A DNA stretch of 64,000 nt from an uncultured Pelagibacteraceae bacterium (GTDB lineage Bacteria > Pseudomonadota > Alphaproteobacteria > Pelagibacterales > Pelagibacteraceae). Below are positions 15,129 through 23,861 of this stretch, piece after piece. The notes beneath the pieces are model-generated. The model saw nothing but the letters and a program-made list of their open reading frames with translations, had not been told where the DNA came from and did not search any database. The DNA lies in NCBI GenBank assembly GCA_902594405.1, contig CACJMB010000004.1:81773-145772 (forward strand), read 5' to 3'. The position numbers were made by a program, and so were the translations under genes. Each line of letters starts with the position of its first letter. The stretch's first letter is position 1.

Positions 15129-15647
15129 ATGAAAGATATCTATATAACTTGGGACGATTATCATAAAAAAATAGAGCAATTGGCTAAAAAAGTTCATGAA
15201 GATAATTTAAAATTTAATCAAATTATTTGTATTGCTAAAGGCGGATTAAGGTTAGGTGATGTTTTTAGTAGACTTTTTAATGTTCCTCTAGCCATTTTAT
15301 CTGTTGAGTCATATCATGGTGATAGTGATGACATTAAGAACCAACAAGGACAGTTTACTTTTTCAAGAGATTTAGCGAAAACAACTCCAAATTTAGGTTC
15401 ACATGTTTTATTGGTTGATGATTTAGCAGACTCAGGAAAAACATTAATAAAAAGTATTAAATGGTTAGAGCATTTTTACGGATTTTATTTAGATGAAAAA
15501 ATTAAAACTGCTGTTTTATGGCACAAATCAACTTCAAAATTCGAACCTGATTATTCTGTAGATTATTTAAAAGACTCTCCTTGGATACATATGCCTTTCG
15601 AGAAATATGAAACTACAAATATTAAAGATTTTAAGTTTGAAAAATAA
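15129..15647 (+). CDS. Purine phosphoribosyltransferase (XGPRT/HPRT-like)
   Basis: Transfers phosphoribose from PRPP to a purine base (xanthine, guanine or hypoxanthine). The PRPP motif is VLLVDDLADSGKT; the opening ITWDDYHKKIEQLAKKV and IICIAKGGLRLGDVFSRLF resemble E. coli Gpt. An in-frame start at 15096 would lie inside the tRNA gene, so I place the start at ATG 15129, just after the tRNA CCA end, giving 172 residues. It is convergent with guaC (1 base between stops). Together with guaC and apt it forms a purine-salvage neighbourhood. The preferred base cannot be fixed by sequence. Confidence 0.85.
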   Translation: MKDIYITWDDYHKKIEQLAKKVHEDNLKFNQIICIAKGGLRLGDVFSRLFNVPLAILSVESYHGDSDDIKNQQGQFTFSRDLAKTTPNLGSHVLLVDDLADSGKTLIKSIKWLEHFYGFYLDEKIKTAVLWHKSTSKFEPDYSVDYLKDSPWIHMPFEKYETTNIKDFKFEK

Positions 15648-15648
15648 A

Positions 15649-16683
15649 TTATTTAATTAAACTATCATTAAACTGATTTGATACTCTAACGAATGTTGTG
15701 CATTTACTTAATTGTTTAAGTGAAGGGGCACCGACATAGGTACAGCTACTTCTTACACCACCAAGAATATTCAAAATTGTATCATTAATTTTACCTCTAT
15801 ATTTGACCCTTACTTTACGTCCTTCACTACTTCGATAATCTGATAGTCCACCATAGTGTTTTTTATTTGCAACTTCTGAACTTGATCCATAGAACTCTAT
15901 ATACTTTTCTCCATTAATTTTAACAATTTTACCTTTTCCCTCATCATGACCCGCAAGCATACCGCCAAGCATTACAAAATCAGCACCACCTCCAAAACCT
16001 TTAGCCACATCACCAGGACAAGTGCATCCGCCGTCTGCTATTACATGCGCACCAAGTCCATGAGCTGCGTCAGCACATTCGATTACCGCACTTAATTGAG
16101 GATAACCAACACCAGTTTGAATTCTTGTAGTACATACACTTCCAGGGCCAATTCCAACTTTAACTATATCTGCTCCACTTAATACTAATTCTTGAGTCAT
16201 ATCAGCTGTTACTACATTACCAGCAATAATTGTTTTGGTAGGATATTTATCTCTTACTGATTTAATGAAATTAGTAAAATGCTCCGTATATCCATTAGCA
16301 ACATCAATACAAATAAATTTGAAAAAACTAAATTCTTTTAAAACCTTATCTAAATTTTGAAAATCTTCTTTTTTTATACCAACACTAAGCGCGATATTAG
16401 GATAGATTTTTTTAATATTTTTATTTTGTTTAATTTTTTTAACATCATGCTGTTTTGTTAAAGATGTAATCATTCCATATTCGTTTAATTTTTCAGCAAT
16501 GCTTAACTCTCCAACACCATCCATATTTGCTGCCATTATTGGAATTCCTGACCATTCATTCTTGCTGTATTTAAATCTATAGGTTCTTAAGAGATTTACA
16601 TCTTTACGACTTCTAAGAGTACTTCTTTTTGGCCTAAATAGTACGTCTGAATAGTCTAACTTTAACTCTTCCTCAATTCTCAT
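15649..16683 (-). CDS. guaC: GMP reductase
   Basis: NADPH-dependent deamination of GMP to IMP, which balances adenine and guanine nucleotides. The 344-residue TIM barrel opens MRIEEELKLDYSDVLFRPKR, nearly the E. coli GuaC opening, and has no CBS pair, unlike IMP dehydrogenase. The catalytic cysteine is C184 in GIGPGSVCTTR. The glycine-rich flap GGGADFVMLGGMLAGHDE and the GGVRSSCTYVGA segment are also those of GuaC. It lies tail-to-tail with the purine phosphoribosyltransferase gene. IMP dehydrogenase is the alternative within the superfamily but fits the sequence less well. Confidence 0.93.
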   Translation of the reverse strand: MRIEEELKLDYSDVLFRPKRSTLRSRKDVNLLRTYRFKYSKNEWSGIPIMAANMDGVGELSIAEKLNEYGMITSLTKQHDVKKIKQNKNIKKIYPNIALSVGIKKEDFQNLDKVLKEFSFFKFICIDVANGYTEHFTNFIKSVRDKYPTKTIIAGNVVTADMTQELVLSGADIVKVGIGPGSVCTTRIQTGVGYPQLSAVIECADAAHGLGAHVIADGGCTCPGDVAKGFGGGADFVMLGGMLAGHDEGKGKIVKINGEKYIEFYGSSSEVANKKHYGGLSDYRSSEGRKVRVKYRGKINDTILNILGGVRSSCTYVGAPSLKQLSKCTTFVRVSNQFNDSLIK

Positions 16684-16755
16684 TAAAATAAGGTTATAGT
16701 CTTAAAATTTAATTTCAAATCAATATATTGGCTGTGGATAAGTTTTTAAGAAAGG

Positions 16756-18231
16756 CTAAATCATATCAAACGCAAGAACAATTCGTCTTTCATCAGATGA
16801 AAAAGGTACAGTGTAATGATATAATGATGATGGAAATAAGCAAAGACTACCTGTTGTAACACTTATAATCTTTGAATATTTTGTATTATTTATATTGCTA
16901 TCATCATCAGACAAACTGACGACGAGATCACCACTGTTTTCTAAATTTTTTGGAGGCACATTTATATAAATGCTTCCACTTAACCACCCATAATCATGGA
17001 TGTGAGGTTTAATTTTACCTCCATTTTTCATACTAACTAACCAACCATTAAGATTAAATTTTTTAGGCCAACTTTTAATTATCCCATCACTCTGATTTTT
17101 AAACTTATAGTAATAATTTTCAATTTCAGAATTAATTATATTTTTAATCTGATCCACTTTAGGATGCTTGTTTTGAAAAAAATTTCCAGCACTTTGAATG
17201 CTATTAATTAAAAGTGATTGGGATCTATTCTTAAAATTTTTATCATTTAATATGTTTTCACATGTATCAATGAAAATACTCTTAAAATTTAGATCTAGAC
17301 TCAAATTTTTATTATAAACATAATCCAAGGGTTTTTCACAAAATAAATTTTTTTTTTTTACACCGTATTTTATTTTTGAAGATGTTATAAGTGAACCTAT
17401 TATAGCATTGGCTTTACCTTTTTTAGTTTCAATATCTAACAATTTAAAAAAGTTTTCTTTTTCATTTAATTCAAAAAAAATTTTAAGAAGATAATTTTTA
17501 CTATTTTTAAATTCTAAATTTTTAAATATTTCTCTAGCTTTTATATATTGTTTATCTTTGTATAAGAGATTTGCTAGATTATATTGTGCGTTCATAAAAT
17601 TTTTGTCATCTTTTTTAACCTTTTGATATGAGTTTAATGCTTCCTCTAAATTTCCAAGTTTTTCGTAAACAAGCCCAATATTGCAATTCACTTCTGTAAA
17701 ATTTGGATTAATATTTAAAGCTTTTTTAAAATAATTAACAGAATCTCTAAATTCTCCAATTTCATAAAGTAAAATTCCAAGATTATTTAACGCATTATAA
17801 TAGTTAGGTTTTATTTTTAATGCTTTTTTGTAACTTGCTATCGCTTTTTGATTTTTTTTTAATTTTTTGTAAATTAATCCAAGATTATTGTGTGCTTCAA
17901 AATAATTATCATCAATAACTAAAGCTTTCTCAAAATATTTAATAGCCTCTTCTGGATTATCAATTTGTTTATATATCAACCCCAAATTATTATAAGCACT
18001 TTTATATTTTGGGTCCTTATTAATTATTTTTTTAAATAAGATTATACTTTCTTTGAATTTTTTTTTATTGATTAAAATTATACCCAAATTATTAAGTGAA
18101 TCTCTATGAAATGGATCATTTTCTAAAATTTTTATATAATTTAATTCTGCGTTAAATAAATCACCCTGTTGATGACAATTAATTGCATTTTCAAATATTT
18201 TTTCTATAGATAAATTTTTATTTATATTCAT
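16756..18231 (-). CDS. TPR protein with C-terminal 2OG-Fe(II) oxygenase-like domain
   Basis: A 491-residue two-part protein. Residues about 8-240 hold six or more tetratricopeptide repeats (recurring NNLGLIYK, YNNALxNLG and EAIxxYxKAL patterns), a protein-binding superhelix. After a linker, the C-terminal part (about 300-491) resembles the putative 2-oxoglutarate/Fe(II) oxygenase family known as 2OG-FeII_Oxy_5 (TIGR02466-type): PHIHDYGWLSGSIYI with H410 and H412, a LFPSSLYHYTVPF strand with H472, and ERR (about 481-483) as possible 2-oxoglutarate ligand. Such TPR fusions are thought to modify proteins or small substrates, but none is characterised well enough to name a reaction. Cytoplasmic; no signal peptide. 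Confidence 0.82.
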   Translation of the reverse strand: MNINKNLSIEKIFENAINCHQQGDLFNAELNYIKILENDPFHRDSLNNLGIILINKKKFKESIILFKKIINKDPKYKSAYNNLGLIYKQIDNPEEAIKYFEKALVIDDNYFEAHNNLGLIYKKLKKNQKAIASYKKALKIKPNYYNALNNLGILLYEIGEFRDSVNYFKKALNINPNFTEVNCNIGLVYEKLGNLEEALNSYQKVKKDDKNFMNAQYNLANLLYKDKQYIKAREIFKNLEFKNSKNYLLKIFFELNEKENFFKLLDIETKKGKANAIIGSLITSSKIKYGVKKKNLFCEKPLDYVYNKNLSLDLNFKSIFIDTCENILNDKNFKNRSQSLLINSIQSAGNFFQNKHPKVDQIKNIINSEIENYYYKFKNQSDGIIKSWPKKFNLNGWLVSMKNGGKIKPHIHDYGWLSGSIYINVPPKNLENSGDLVVSLSDDDSNINNTKYSKIISVTTGSLCLFPSSLYHYTVPFSSDERRIVLAFDMI

Positions 18232-18297
18232 AAAAATATAAGACTTAATAATATTCTAAAATTATAAATTAAACTAAAATTAAATTTTTTTTAACTT

Positions 18298-18825
18298 TTA
18301 GTGACCAGGAAATTCAATCAAATTTTCTATTTTATAGCCATTTTCCTTAAGTTGATTTGATCCATTAAGATCAAATAAATTTATTACAAAAATAAAAGCT
18401 TCAACTTTTCCTTCAGACATTTCAACTAATTTAGCCGCCGCTTTGGCGGTTCCACCTGTTGCAATAAGATCATCAATTATTAGAACTTTGTCACTTTTAT
18501 TAATGGAGTCCTTGTGTACTTCAATTGTTGCTGTTCCATATTCAAGCTCAAAATCTACCGAATGAACATCTGCGGGCAATTTATTTTTTTTTCTAAGCAT
18601 AATAAATGGCTTCTTAAGTAAAAACGAAACAGCAGAAGCAAATACAAATCCTCTAGATTCGATAGCTGCTATTTTTGTAAAATTATATTTTTTTGATCTT
18701 TCTATTATCTGATTAATTGTTTCAGCAAATGCATTTTCATTTTTGATTAATGTAGTGATATCTCTAAATAAAATGCCTTTTTTAGGATAATCAGGTATAG
18801 ATCTAATGAAATCTTTTAAGTTCAT
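18298..18825 (-). CDS. apt: Adenine phosphoribosyltransferase
   Basis: Converts adenine and PRPP to AMP. The 175-residue length and motifs are typical: IPDYPKKGILFRDITTLI near the N-terminus, AAIESRGFVFASAVS, the RKKNKLPA loop and the PRPP site VLIIDDLIATGGTA. It is divergent from mtnP, whose reaction releases adenine, so the pair would recycle the adenine of methylthioadenosine. The gap between the two start codons is only 41 bases, and thus their promoters overlap. Confidence 0.96.
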   Translation of the reverse strand: MNLKDFIRSIPDYPKKGILFRDITTLIKNENAFAETINQIIERSKKYNFTKIAAIESRGFVFASAVSFLLKKPFIMLRKKNKLPADVHSVDFELEYGTATIEVHKDSINKSDKVLIIDDLIATGGTAKAAAKLVEMSEGKVEAFIFVINLFDLNGSNQLKENGYKIENLIEFPGH

Positions 18826-18866
18826 AATCTTTAAATATAAAAGTATAAATAAATATATTTTTAATT

Positions 18867-19742
18867 ATGACAACAAATAAATTAGCAATAATTGGTGGAA
18901 GTGGTCTTTATGATGTTGAGGAATTTAAAGATAGAGAGTTACTTGATTTACAAACACCTTGGGGAAAAACATCTGATCAGGTCTTAAAAACCAAATATAA
19001 TGGTAAAGAAGTTTATTTTTTACCAAGACATGGAAGAGGGCACTTTGTTTCTCCTTCAAATATAAATTTTAGAGCAAATATAGACGCACTCAAACAACTA
19101 GGAGTTACAGATATTGTTTCTGTTTCGGCTGTAGGCTCACTTAAAGAAGATTTACCACCTGGAAAATTTGTAATTGTAAATCAATTTATAGATAGAACTT
19201 TCGCAAGAGTAAAAACTTTTTTTGATGATGAAATTGTAGCTCATGTATCAATGGCACATCCAACTTCAAATGGCTTGATGAATGCATGCGAAGAGGCAAT
19301 TAAAAAATCAAATATAGATTACCAAAGAAACGGAACTTATGTTGTTATGGAGGGGCCCCAATTTTCTACATTAGCAGAGTCTAATTTATATAGATCGTGG
19401 AAAGCAGATGTTATTGGAATGACTAATATGCCAGAAGCAAAGCTAGCAAGAGAGGCTGAAATTAGATACGCATCAGTATCTATGGTAACAGATTTTGATT
19501 GTTGGCATCCAGATCATGAAAATGTTGATGTTCAACAAGTAATTAAAATTTTGTTAGGTAACGCGGAAAAAGCAAAAGTTATGATAAAAAATTTGATTGA
19601 TAATTTTGAAGATCATATTGATCCTAATGACCCAACAAACAATTGTTTAGATGTAGCAATTATTACTGCTCCAGAAAAAAGAACACAAAAAACAAAAGAT
19701 AAACTTAAAACAGTAGCAGGTAGGATACTTTTAAAAAAGTGA
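18867..19742 (+). CDS. mtnP: S-methyl-5'-thioadenosine phosphorylase
   Basis: Phosphorolysis of MTA to adenine and 5-methylthioribose-1-phosphate. A 291-residue member of the PNP/MTAP family: IIGGSGLYD at the N-terminus (phosphate site), FLPRHGRGH, and VVMEGPQFSTLAES with the purine/ribose-binding Met-Glu. The later VIGMTNMPEAKLAREAEI segment and DFDCWH distinguish MTA phosphorylases from purine nucleoside phosphorylases. Its stop overlaps the GTG start of the next gene by 4 bases, and that gene overlaps mtnA in the same way, so the three form one transcription and translation unit. Confidence 0.95.
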   Translation: MTTNKLAIIGGSGLYDVEEFKDRELLDLQTPWGKTSDQVLKTKYNGKEVYFLPRHGRGHFVSPSNINFRANIDALKQLGVTDIVSVSAVGSLKEDLPPGKFVIVNQFIDRTFARVKTFFDDEIVAHVSMAHPTSNGLMNACEEAIKKSNIDYQRNGTYVVMEGPQFSTLAESNLYRSWKADVIGMTNMPEAKLAREAEIRYASVSMVTDFDCWHPDHENVDVQQVIKILLGNAEKAKVMIKNLIDNFEDHIDPNDPTNNCLDVAIITAPEKRTQKTKDKLKTVAGRILLKK

Positions 19743-20668
19743 GAAAAATATTATTAATTTTTACTTTTATATTATTTTCAACTCTAGCTTATGCAGGACC
19801 TTACGATAAGATTAATAAAAGCGGATTCATTAATAAAGAGGTTAGATTGATTAAGAATTTTGAAATTAAGGATCCTAAAAATAAAATTATTTTAATTTAT
19901 AATCATGGACAAGACGAAAATGATACTGCAAAAAATTGTACATGGGTATCAAATTTAAGAAATCATGCATCTTTGATAGACCAAGAGGTTAATGGAAAAA
20001 AAATAATGGTTTATAATTTATGCTCAACTCATCTTAGAGGAGATATGTCTAAAAAAAAGGATTGGTGGTATTTAAAGCCTCAACCAAAAATTTATGAAGG
20101 TAAGCATATGCTAGACAAAAGAGTCGAGTTAAATTTAGAATTAATTGAAAAATTTGTAGATGCGGGAGTACCAAGAAAACAAGTTTTTGTTACCGGACAT
20201 TCTTGTGGTGGTTTAACCACGTTATTGTTTATGTCTAGGTACCCAGATAAGGCGGGTGGAGGCGTTTCTTATATGCAAGCATGTTTTGGAAAATTATCTT
20301 CTAAATATAAAGTAAAAAAAAATGGTGTAGATAAAGCAATGGCTAAATTTAGAAAAAAAAATCAAGGACCTCATGATTTGCGACAAAAGATGAATGACGA
20401 AATTAAAAATAATTTAAAAGTTCCCTTATTAGCCTTCACACATCCAAAGGATAAATATGAAGGATTATTATCTGATTGGTTAGAAGAAATTACTGGGATG
20501 AAAAGAATAGTAATTTCAGAAAATTATAAAATTAATGGAAAGAGCTGTAAGAGAAAAGGAGATAACTGGGAGGAACCAGTAAAAAAAGGTCATAATATGG
20601 ATCTTGGACTTTGTTTTCAGTATTATAATCCAACAATATTAGATTATATTGCATCAAGGTTGAAATGA
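19739..20668 (+). CDS. Exported alpha/beta-hydrolase-like protein in mtn operon
   Basis: A 309-residue product with a GTG start overlapping the mtnP stop by 4 bases. A signal peptide covers about residues 1-19 (RKILLIFTFILFSTLAYAG). The mature part has an alpha/beta-hydrolase layout: an IILIYNHGQDEND strand with oxyanion-type turn, and the nucleophile elbow VTGHSCGG with Ser as candidate nucleophile. A candidate His (KKGHNMDLGLCF) lies near the C-terminus, and Asp in HPKDKYEG may complete a triad. It would act outside the cytoplasm, which is odd for a gene between two cytoplasmic MTA-salvage genes. Its substrate is unknown; it is more likely an esterase or dienelactone-hydrolase relative than a known salvage enzyme. 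Confidence 0.7.
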   Translation: MRKILLIFTFILFSTLAYAGPYDKINKSGFINKEVRLIKNFEIKDPKNKIILIYNHGQDENDTAKNCTWVSNLRNHASLIDQEVNGKKIMVYNLCSTHLRGDMSKKKDWWYLKPQPKIYEGKHMLDKRVELNLELIEKFVDAGVPRKQVFVTGHSCGGLTTLLFMSRYPDKAGGGVSYMQACFGKLSSKYKVKKNGVDKAMAKFRKKNQGPHDLRQKMNDEIKNNLKVPLLAFTHPKDKYEGLLSDWLEEITGMKRIVISENYKINGKSCKRKGDNWEEPVKKGHNMDLGLCFQYYNPTILDYIASRLK

Positions 20669-21741
20669 AAATAGAAGGAAAAGAATATCGAACAATTTGG
20701 TTTGATGAGAAAAGTCAAACTGTAAAAATTATTGATCAAACGAAACTTCCGCATCAATTTATAATTAAAGATCTCAAAACTGTAAAAGATGCAATCAATG
20801 CTATCAAAATTATGGAAGTTAGAGGAGCGCCATTAATAGGTGGAACTGCTGCTTACGGTATTGTTTTAGCTATCATGGAAAAAAATGATCCTAATTTTAT
20901 TAAAAAAAGCTCAGAAGATTTAATCCAATCAAGACCTACGGCTATTAATTTAAAATGGGCAGTAGATCGAATGATGAAAAAATTATCAAGGGTAAATAAT
21001 AATGAATTATTAAAAGTAGCTTTAAATGAAGCAAAAGAAATATGTGATGAAGATGAAAAGTTTTGTAAAAATATTGGTATCAATGGATTAAAAATAATTG
21101 AAGAAATTTATAATAAAAAGAAAGATACAGTAAACATATTAACACATTGTAATGCAGGTTGGTTGGCTACAATTAATTGGGGTACAGCCACATCGCCAAT
21201 TTATCATGCCCACAAAAAAGGTATACCGGTGCATGTGTGGGCAGATGAAACAAGACCGAGAAACCAAGGTGCAAATTTAACTTCTTATGAATTAAATGAG
21301 GAGGGAATTCCAAATACTATTATTGCTGATAATACAGGTGGGATTTTAATGCAAAGAGGTGAAGTTGATATGTGTATTGTTGGTACTGATAGAACTTTGT
21401 CAAACGGGGATGTTTGCAATAAAATTGGAACATATCTTAAAGCATTAGCTGCCTATGATAACAATATTCCATTTTATGTTGCTCTTCCAAGTTCTACAAT
21501 AGATTGGAACATTAAAGATGCAAAAGATATTCCAATAGAAGAGAGAAGTTCGGAGGAATTATCACATGTAGAAGGTATTGATGAGAATAGTAAAATTAAA
21601 AAAGTCTTAATATATCCAGAAAAAAGTAAAGCAATGAACTTGGCATTTGATGTTACACCTGCAAAATATGTTACTGGTTTGATTACAGAAAAAGGGATTT
21701 CAGAAGCTTCTTCTGAAGGATTAAAAAAATTATTTAATTAA
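20665..21741 (+). CDS. mtnA: 5-methylthioribose-1-phosphate isomerase
   Basis: Isomerises 5-methylthioribose-1-phosphate to 5-methylthioribulose-1-phosphate. The family marks are IMEVRGAPLIGGTAAYG (substrate phosphate loop), ILTHCNAGWLAT with the catalytic Cys, and VGTDRTLSNGDVCNKIGTY with the catalytic Asp. Length is 358 residues, the normal MtnA size; the eIF2B-like fold is shared with ribose-1,5-bisphosphate isomerases, but the N-terminal TIWFDE matches MtnA. ATGA overlap with the preceding hydrolase gene. Downstream, one base separates its stop from the end of the convergent aldolase-dehydrogenase gene. Confidence 0.94.
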   Translation: MKIEGKEYRTIWFDEKSQTVKIIDQTKLPHQFIIKDLKTVKDAINAIKIMEVRGAPLIGGTAAYGIVLAIMEKNDPNFIKKSSEDLIQSRPTAINLKWAVDRMMKKLSRVNNNELLKVALNEAKEICDEDEKFCKNIGINGLKIIEEIYNKKKDTVNILTHCNAGWLATINWGTATSPIYHAHKKGIPVHVWADETRPRNQGANLTSYELNEEGIPNTIIADNTGGILMQRGEVDMCIVGTDRTLSNGDVCNKIGTYLKALAAYDNNIPFYVALPSSTIDWNIKDAKDIPIEERSSEELSHVEGIDENSKIKKVLIYPEKSKAMNLAFDVTPAKYVTGLITEKGISEASSEGLKKLFN

Positions 21742-21742
21742 A

Positions 21743-23776
21743 TTATCTAAGAGAGGCAGCTATATTTCCACCGTCAACAGTTAGCACTGCCCCAGTTGTT
21801 TTTTTTGATACAGCTAAATGAAAAAAGGCCTTTGCAACATCTTCTGCTTTTACCTCATTTAAAAGTAAGTTTCCTCTCATATATTCATCAGTTGAAACTT
21901 CTCTAGCCTTAGCTCGAGATTTAATCATTCCATCATTTAAAAGACCACTTCTAATTCTATCAGCATTAACTCCATTTGATCTAATGCCAAGTGATCCATA
22001 ATCAACTGCATATTGTTTGCATAAACTTAATAAAGCTGTTTTTGGAAGACCATAAGGACCAAAATTTTTTCCAGGATTTACTGATTGTTTTGAAATATTA
22101 AATAATAAGCATCCTTGAATATTTTGTTTTTTCATTATTTTAATTGTTTCTGAAGCACAATTTTGATGAGAGAAAAAATTATCTTCAAAGCTTTCTCTTA
22201 AAACATTATCTTCCACTTCAGCAATTGATCCACCAACTGCTGTTCCAGCATTTGATATTAAAATATCGATGCCACCATATTGTTCGCAAATTTTTTTAAA
22301 AGCATTTTTTACACTATTTTTGTTTCTTACATCACAGTGCAAACATAAATCTTTAATTTTACTTTGCATTTCTTTTACTTTTTTTGAATCGTAATCAAGC
22401 AATACAATTTCTGCACCATAACTTTTAAATAGTTTATAAGTGGCTGAACCAATTGCACCAAATCCACCAGTTATTACAACAACATTTCCTTGAAGAATTT
22501 TTTTAGTTTTTTTAATTTTAGCTTGTTCTAGCGACCAATATTCAACATCAAATAAATCTTTTTCAGGTATAAACTTGTATTTTGTTGTTTCTTCAACTGA
22601 TGAAATTACTCTAGCATTTGTTTCAGTTAGATCTCCAGCTATTTTTGAAGCATTTAAACTATCACCCACACTAAATAAACCAACGTTTTGCACCAAGATT
22701 ACCCTAGGTGATGTATCTAACATTATTCTTTTACCTTTAACTTTTTTTTTGTTTGTGTTGAAATATTTTACATATTTTTTTCTATAATCTTTGAAACTTT
22801 TCTCAGCTATTTTTTTGAAATCTTCAATAGTTGAATTTTGTTTTGGTGTAATTACTAGTGGAAAAGGTTTGACTCTAATAACATGATCAGGAGTAGCAGT
22901 TCCAATACCAGAATATCTTTTAACCTCTTTACCATTTATAAAATAATCTAAAGTTTTGTTTGACCTAAAATTTAGTATAAATTTTTGATCTTTTTTTTCA
23001 CTCAACAAACCTCTTAAAATTGGTGCAATTTCATGAGGTTTAAACTTAGTGCTATAATTTTTGATTTGTTTTATTTTTTTTCGTTTTAATTTTCTAATAG
23101 TTTTTTCTGCAATCGAAACATATTTAATCATTAAGTCATAAGATTTTTTAGCATCATTATCAAAAGTAAATATTCCATGGTTTAAAAGTATTAAGCAGTT
23201 AATATTTGGATTTTTCTTATAAACTTCATTAATTTTTTGAGCTAAACCAAATCCAGGCATTACGTAAGGTACTATACTAACCTTGGATCCAAAAATTTTT
23301 TTACAAAGATCTTTACCATTTGGCCTATTTGTTACATCCATAATTGCATCAGAATGTGTGTGATCAACAAATTTGAAAGGTAAAAAGGCATGTAAAAAAG
23401 TTTCTACAGATGGATTAGGTGACTTAATATCGATTAAGTTTCTTTTTTGATATGCAACCATATCTTCATCACTTAAATATTTTTTATTTTTAAGGGCTAA
23501 AAGTGGATTTAATTTTACCGCAGGTAAACCGGCTGGCTCTATTTCAGCCATATCCCAACCACTTCCTTTAACACAGAGTACCTCGTAATTTTTGCCATCA
23601 ATATCTTTGATTGATGTTTTTACAGAAGTATTTCCACCTCCATGAAGAACAAGCTCACTATTTCTTCCTAATAATCTGGTTGTATAAACTCTTAAAGCCA
23701 TGTCCTTAGAATGACCAAGTTTTGTATACTTTATGATGTATTTTTTTGCTTCTAAATTTGACCAATTGTTTTTCAC
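21743..23776 (-). CDS. Class II aldolase / short-chain dehydrogenase fusion
   Basis: A 677-residue bifunctional protein. Residues about 25-400 are a class II (AraD/FucA) aldolase: LHGGGNTSVK near 45, the metal ligands HTH at 139-141, and a later LLNHGIFTF with a third His. Residues about 430-677 are an SDR domain: VVVITGGFGAIGSAT (NAD(P) site), ISNAGTAVGG, and YGLPK with the catalytic Tyr and Lys. This is the architecture annotated as bifunctional rhamnulose-1-phosphate aldolase/dehydrogenase (RhaD/RhaEW type). Its position tail-to-tail with mtnA suggests instead that it may cleave 5-methylthioribulose-1-phosphate to DHAP and (methylthio)acetaldehyde and then reduce or oxidise the aldehyde. 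No rhamnose or fucose genes are nearby. Sure of the family, unsure of the substrate. Confidence 0.85.
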   Translation of the reverse strand: MKNNWSNLEAKKYIIKYTKLGHSKDMALRVYTTRLLGRNSELVLHGGGNTSVKTSIKDIDGKNYEVLCVKGSGWDMAEIEPAGLPAVKLNPLLALKNKKYLSDEDMVAYQKRNLIDIKSPNPSVETFLHAFLPFKFVDHTHSDAIMDVTNRPNGKDLCKKIFGSKVSIVPYVMPGFGLAQKINEVYKKNPNINCLILLNHGIFTFDNDAKKSYDLMIKYVSIAEKTIRKLKRKKIKQIKNYSTKFKPHEIAPILRGLLSEKKDQKFILNFRSNKTLDYFINGKEVKRYSGIGTATPDHVIRVKPFPLVITPKQNSTIEDFKKIAEKSFKDYRKKYVKYFNTNKKKVKGKRIMLDTSPRVILVQNVGLFSVGDSLNASKIAGDLTETNARVISSVEETTKYKFIPEKDLFDVEYWSLEQAKIKKTKKILQGNVVVITGGFGAIGSATYKLFKSYGAEIVLLDYDSKKVKEMQSKIKDLCLHCDVRNKNSVKNAFKKICEQYGGIDILISNAGTAVGGSIAEVEDNVLRESFEDNFFSHQNCASETIKIMKKQNIQGCLLFNISKQSVNPGKNFGPYGLPKTALLSLCKQYAVDYGSLGIRSNGVNADRIRSGLLNDGMIKSRAKAREVSTDEYMRGNLLLNEVKAEDVAKAFFHLAVSKKTTGAVLTVDGGNIAASLR

Positions 23777-23861
23777 AGTTACAACCTCTGCGAAGTATTA
23801 TAATAGTTTTTTGTTTGAAAGAAGCAAAAAATTTGATTAGTAAGGTTTCATCAAGCATATT

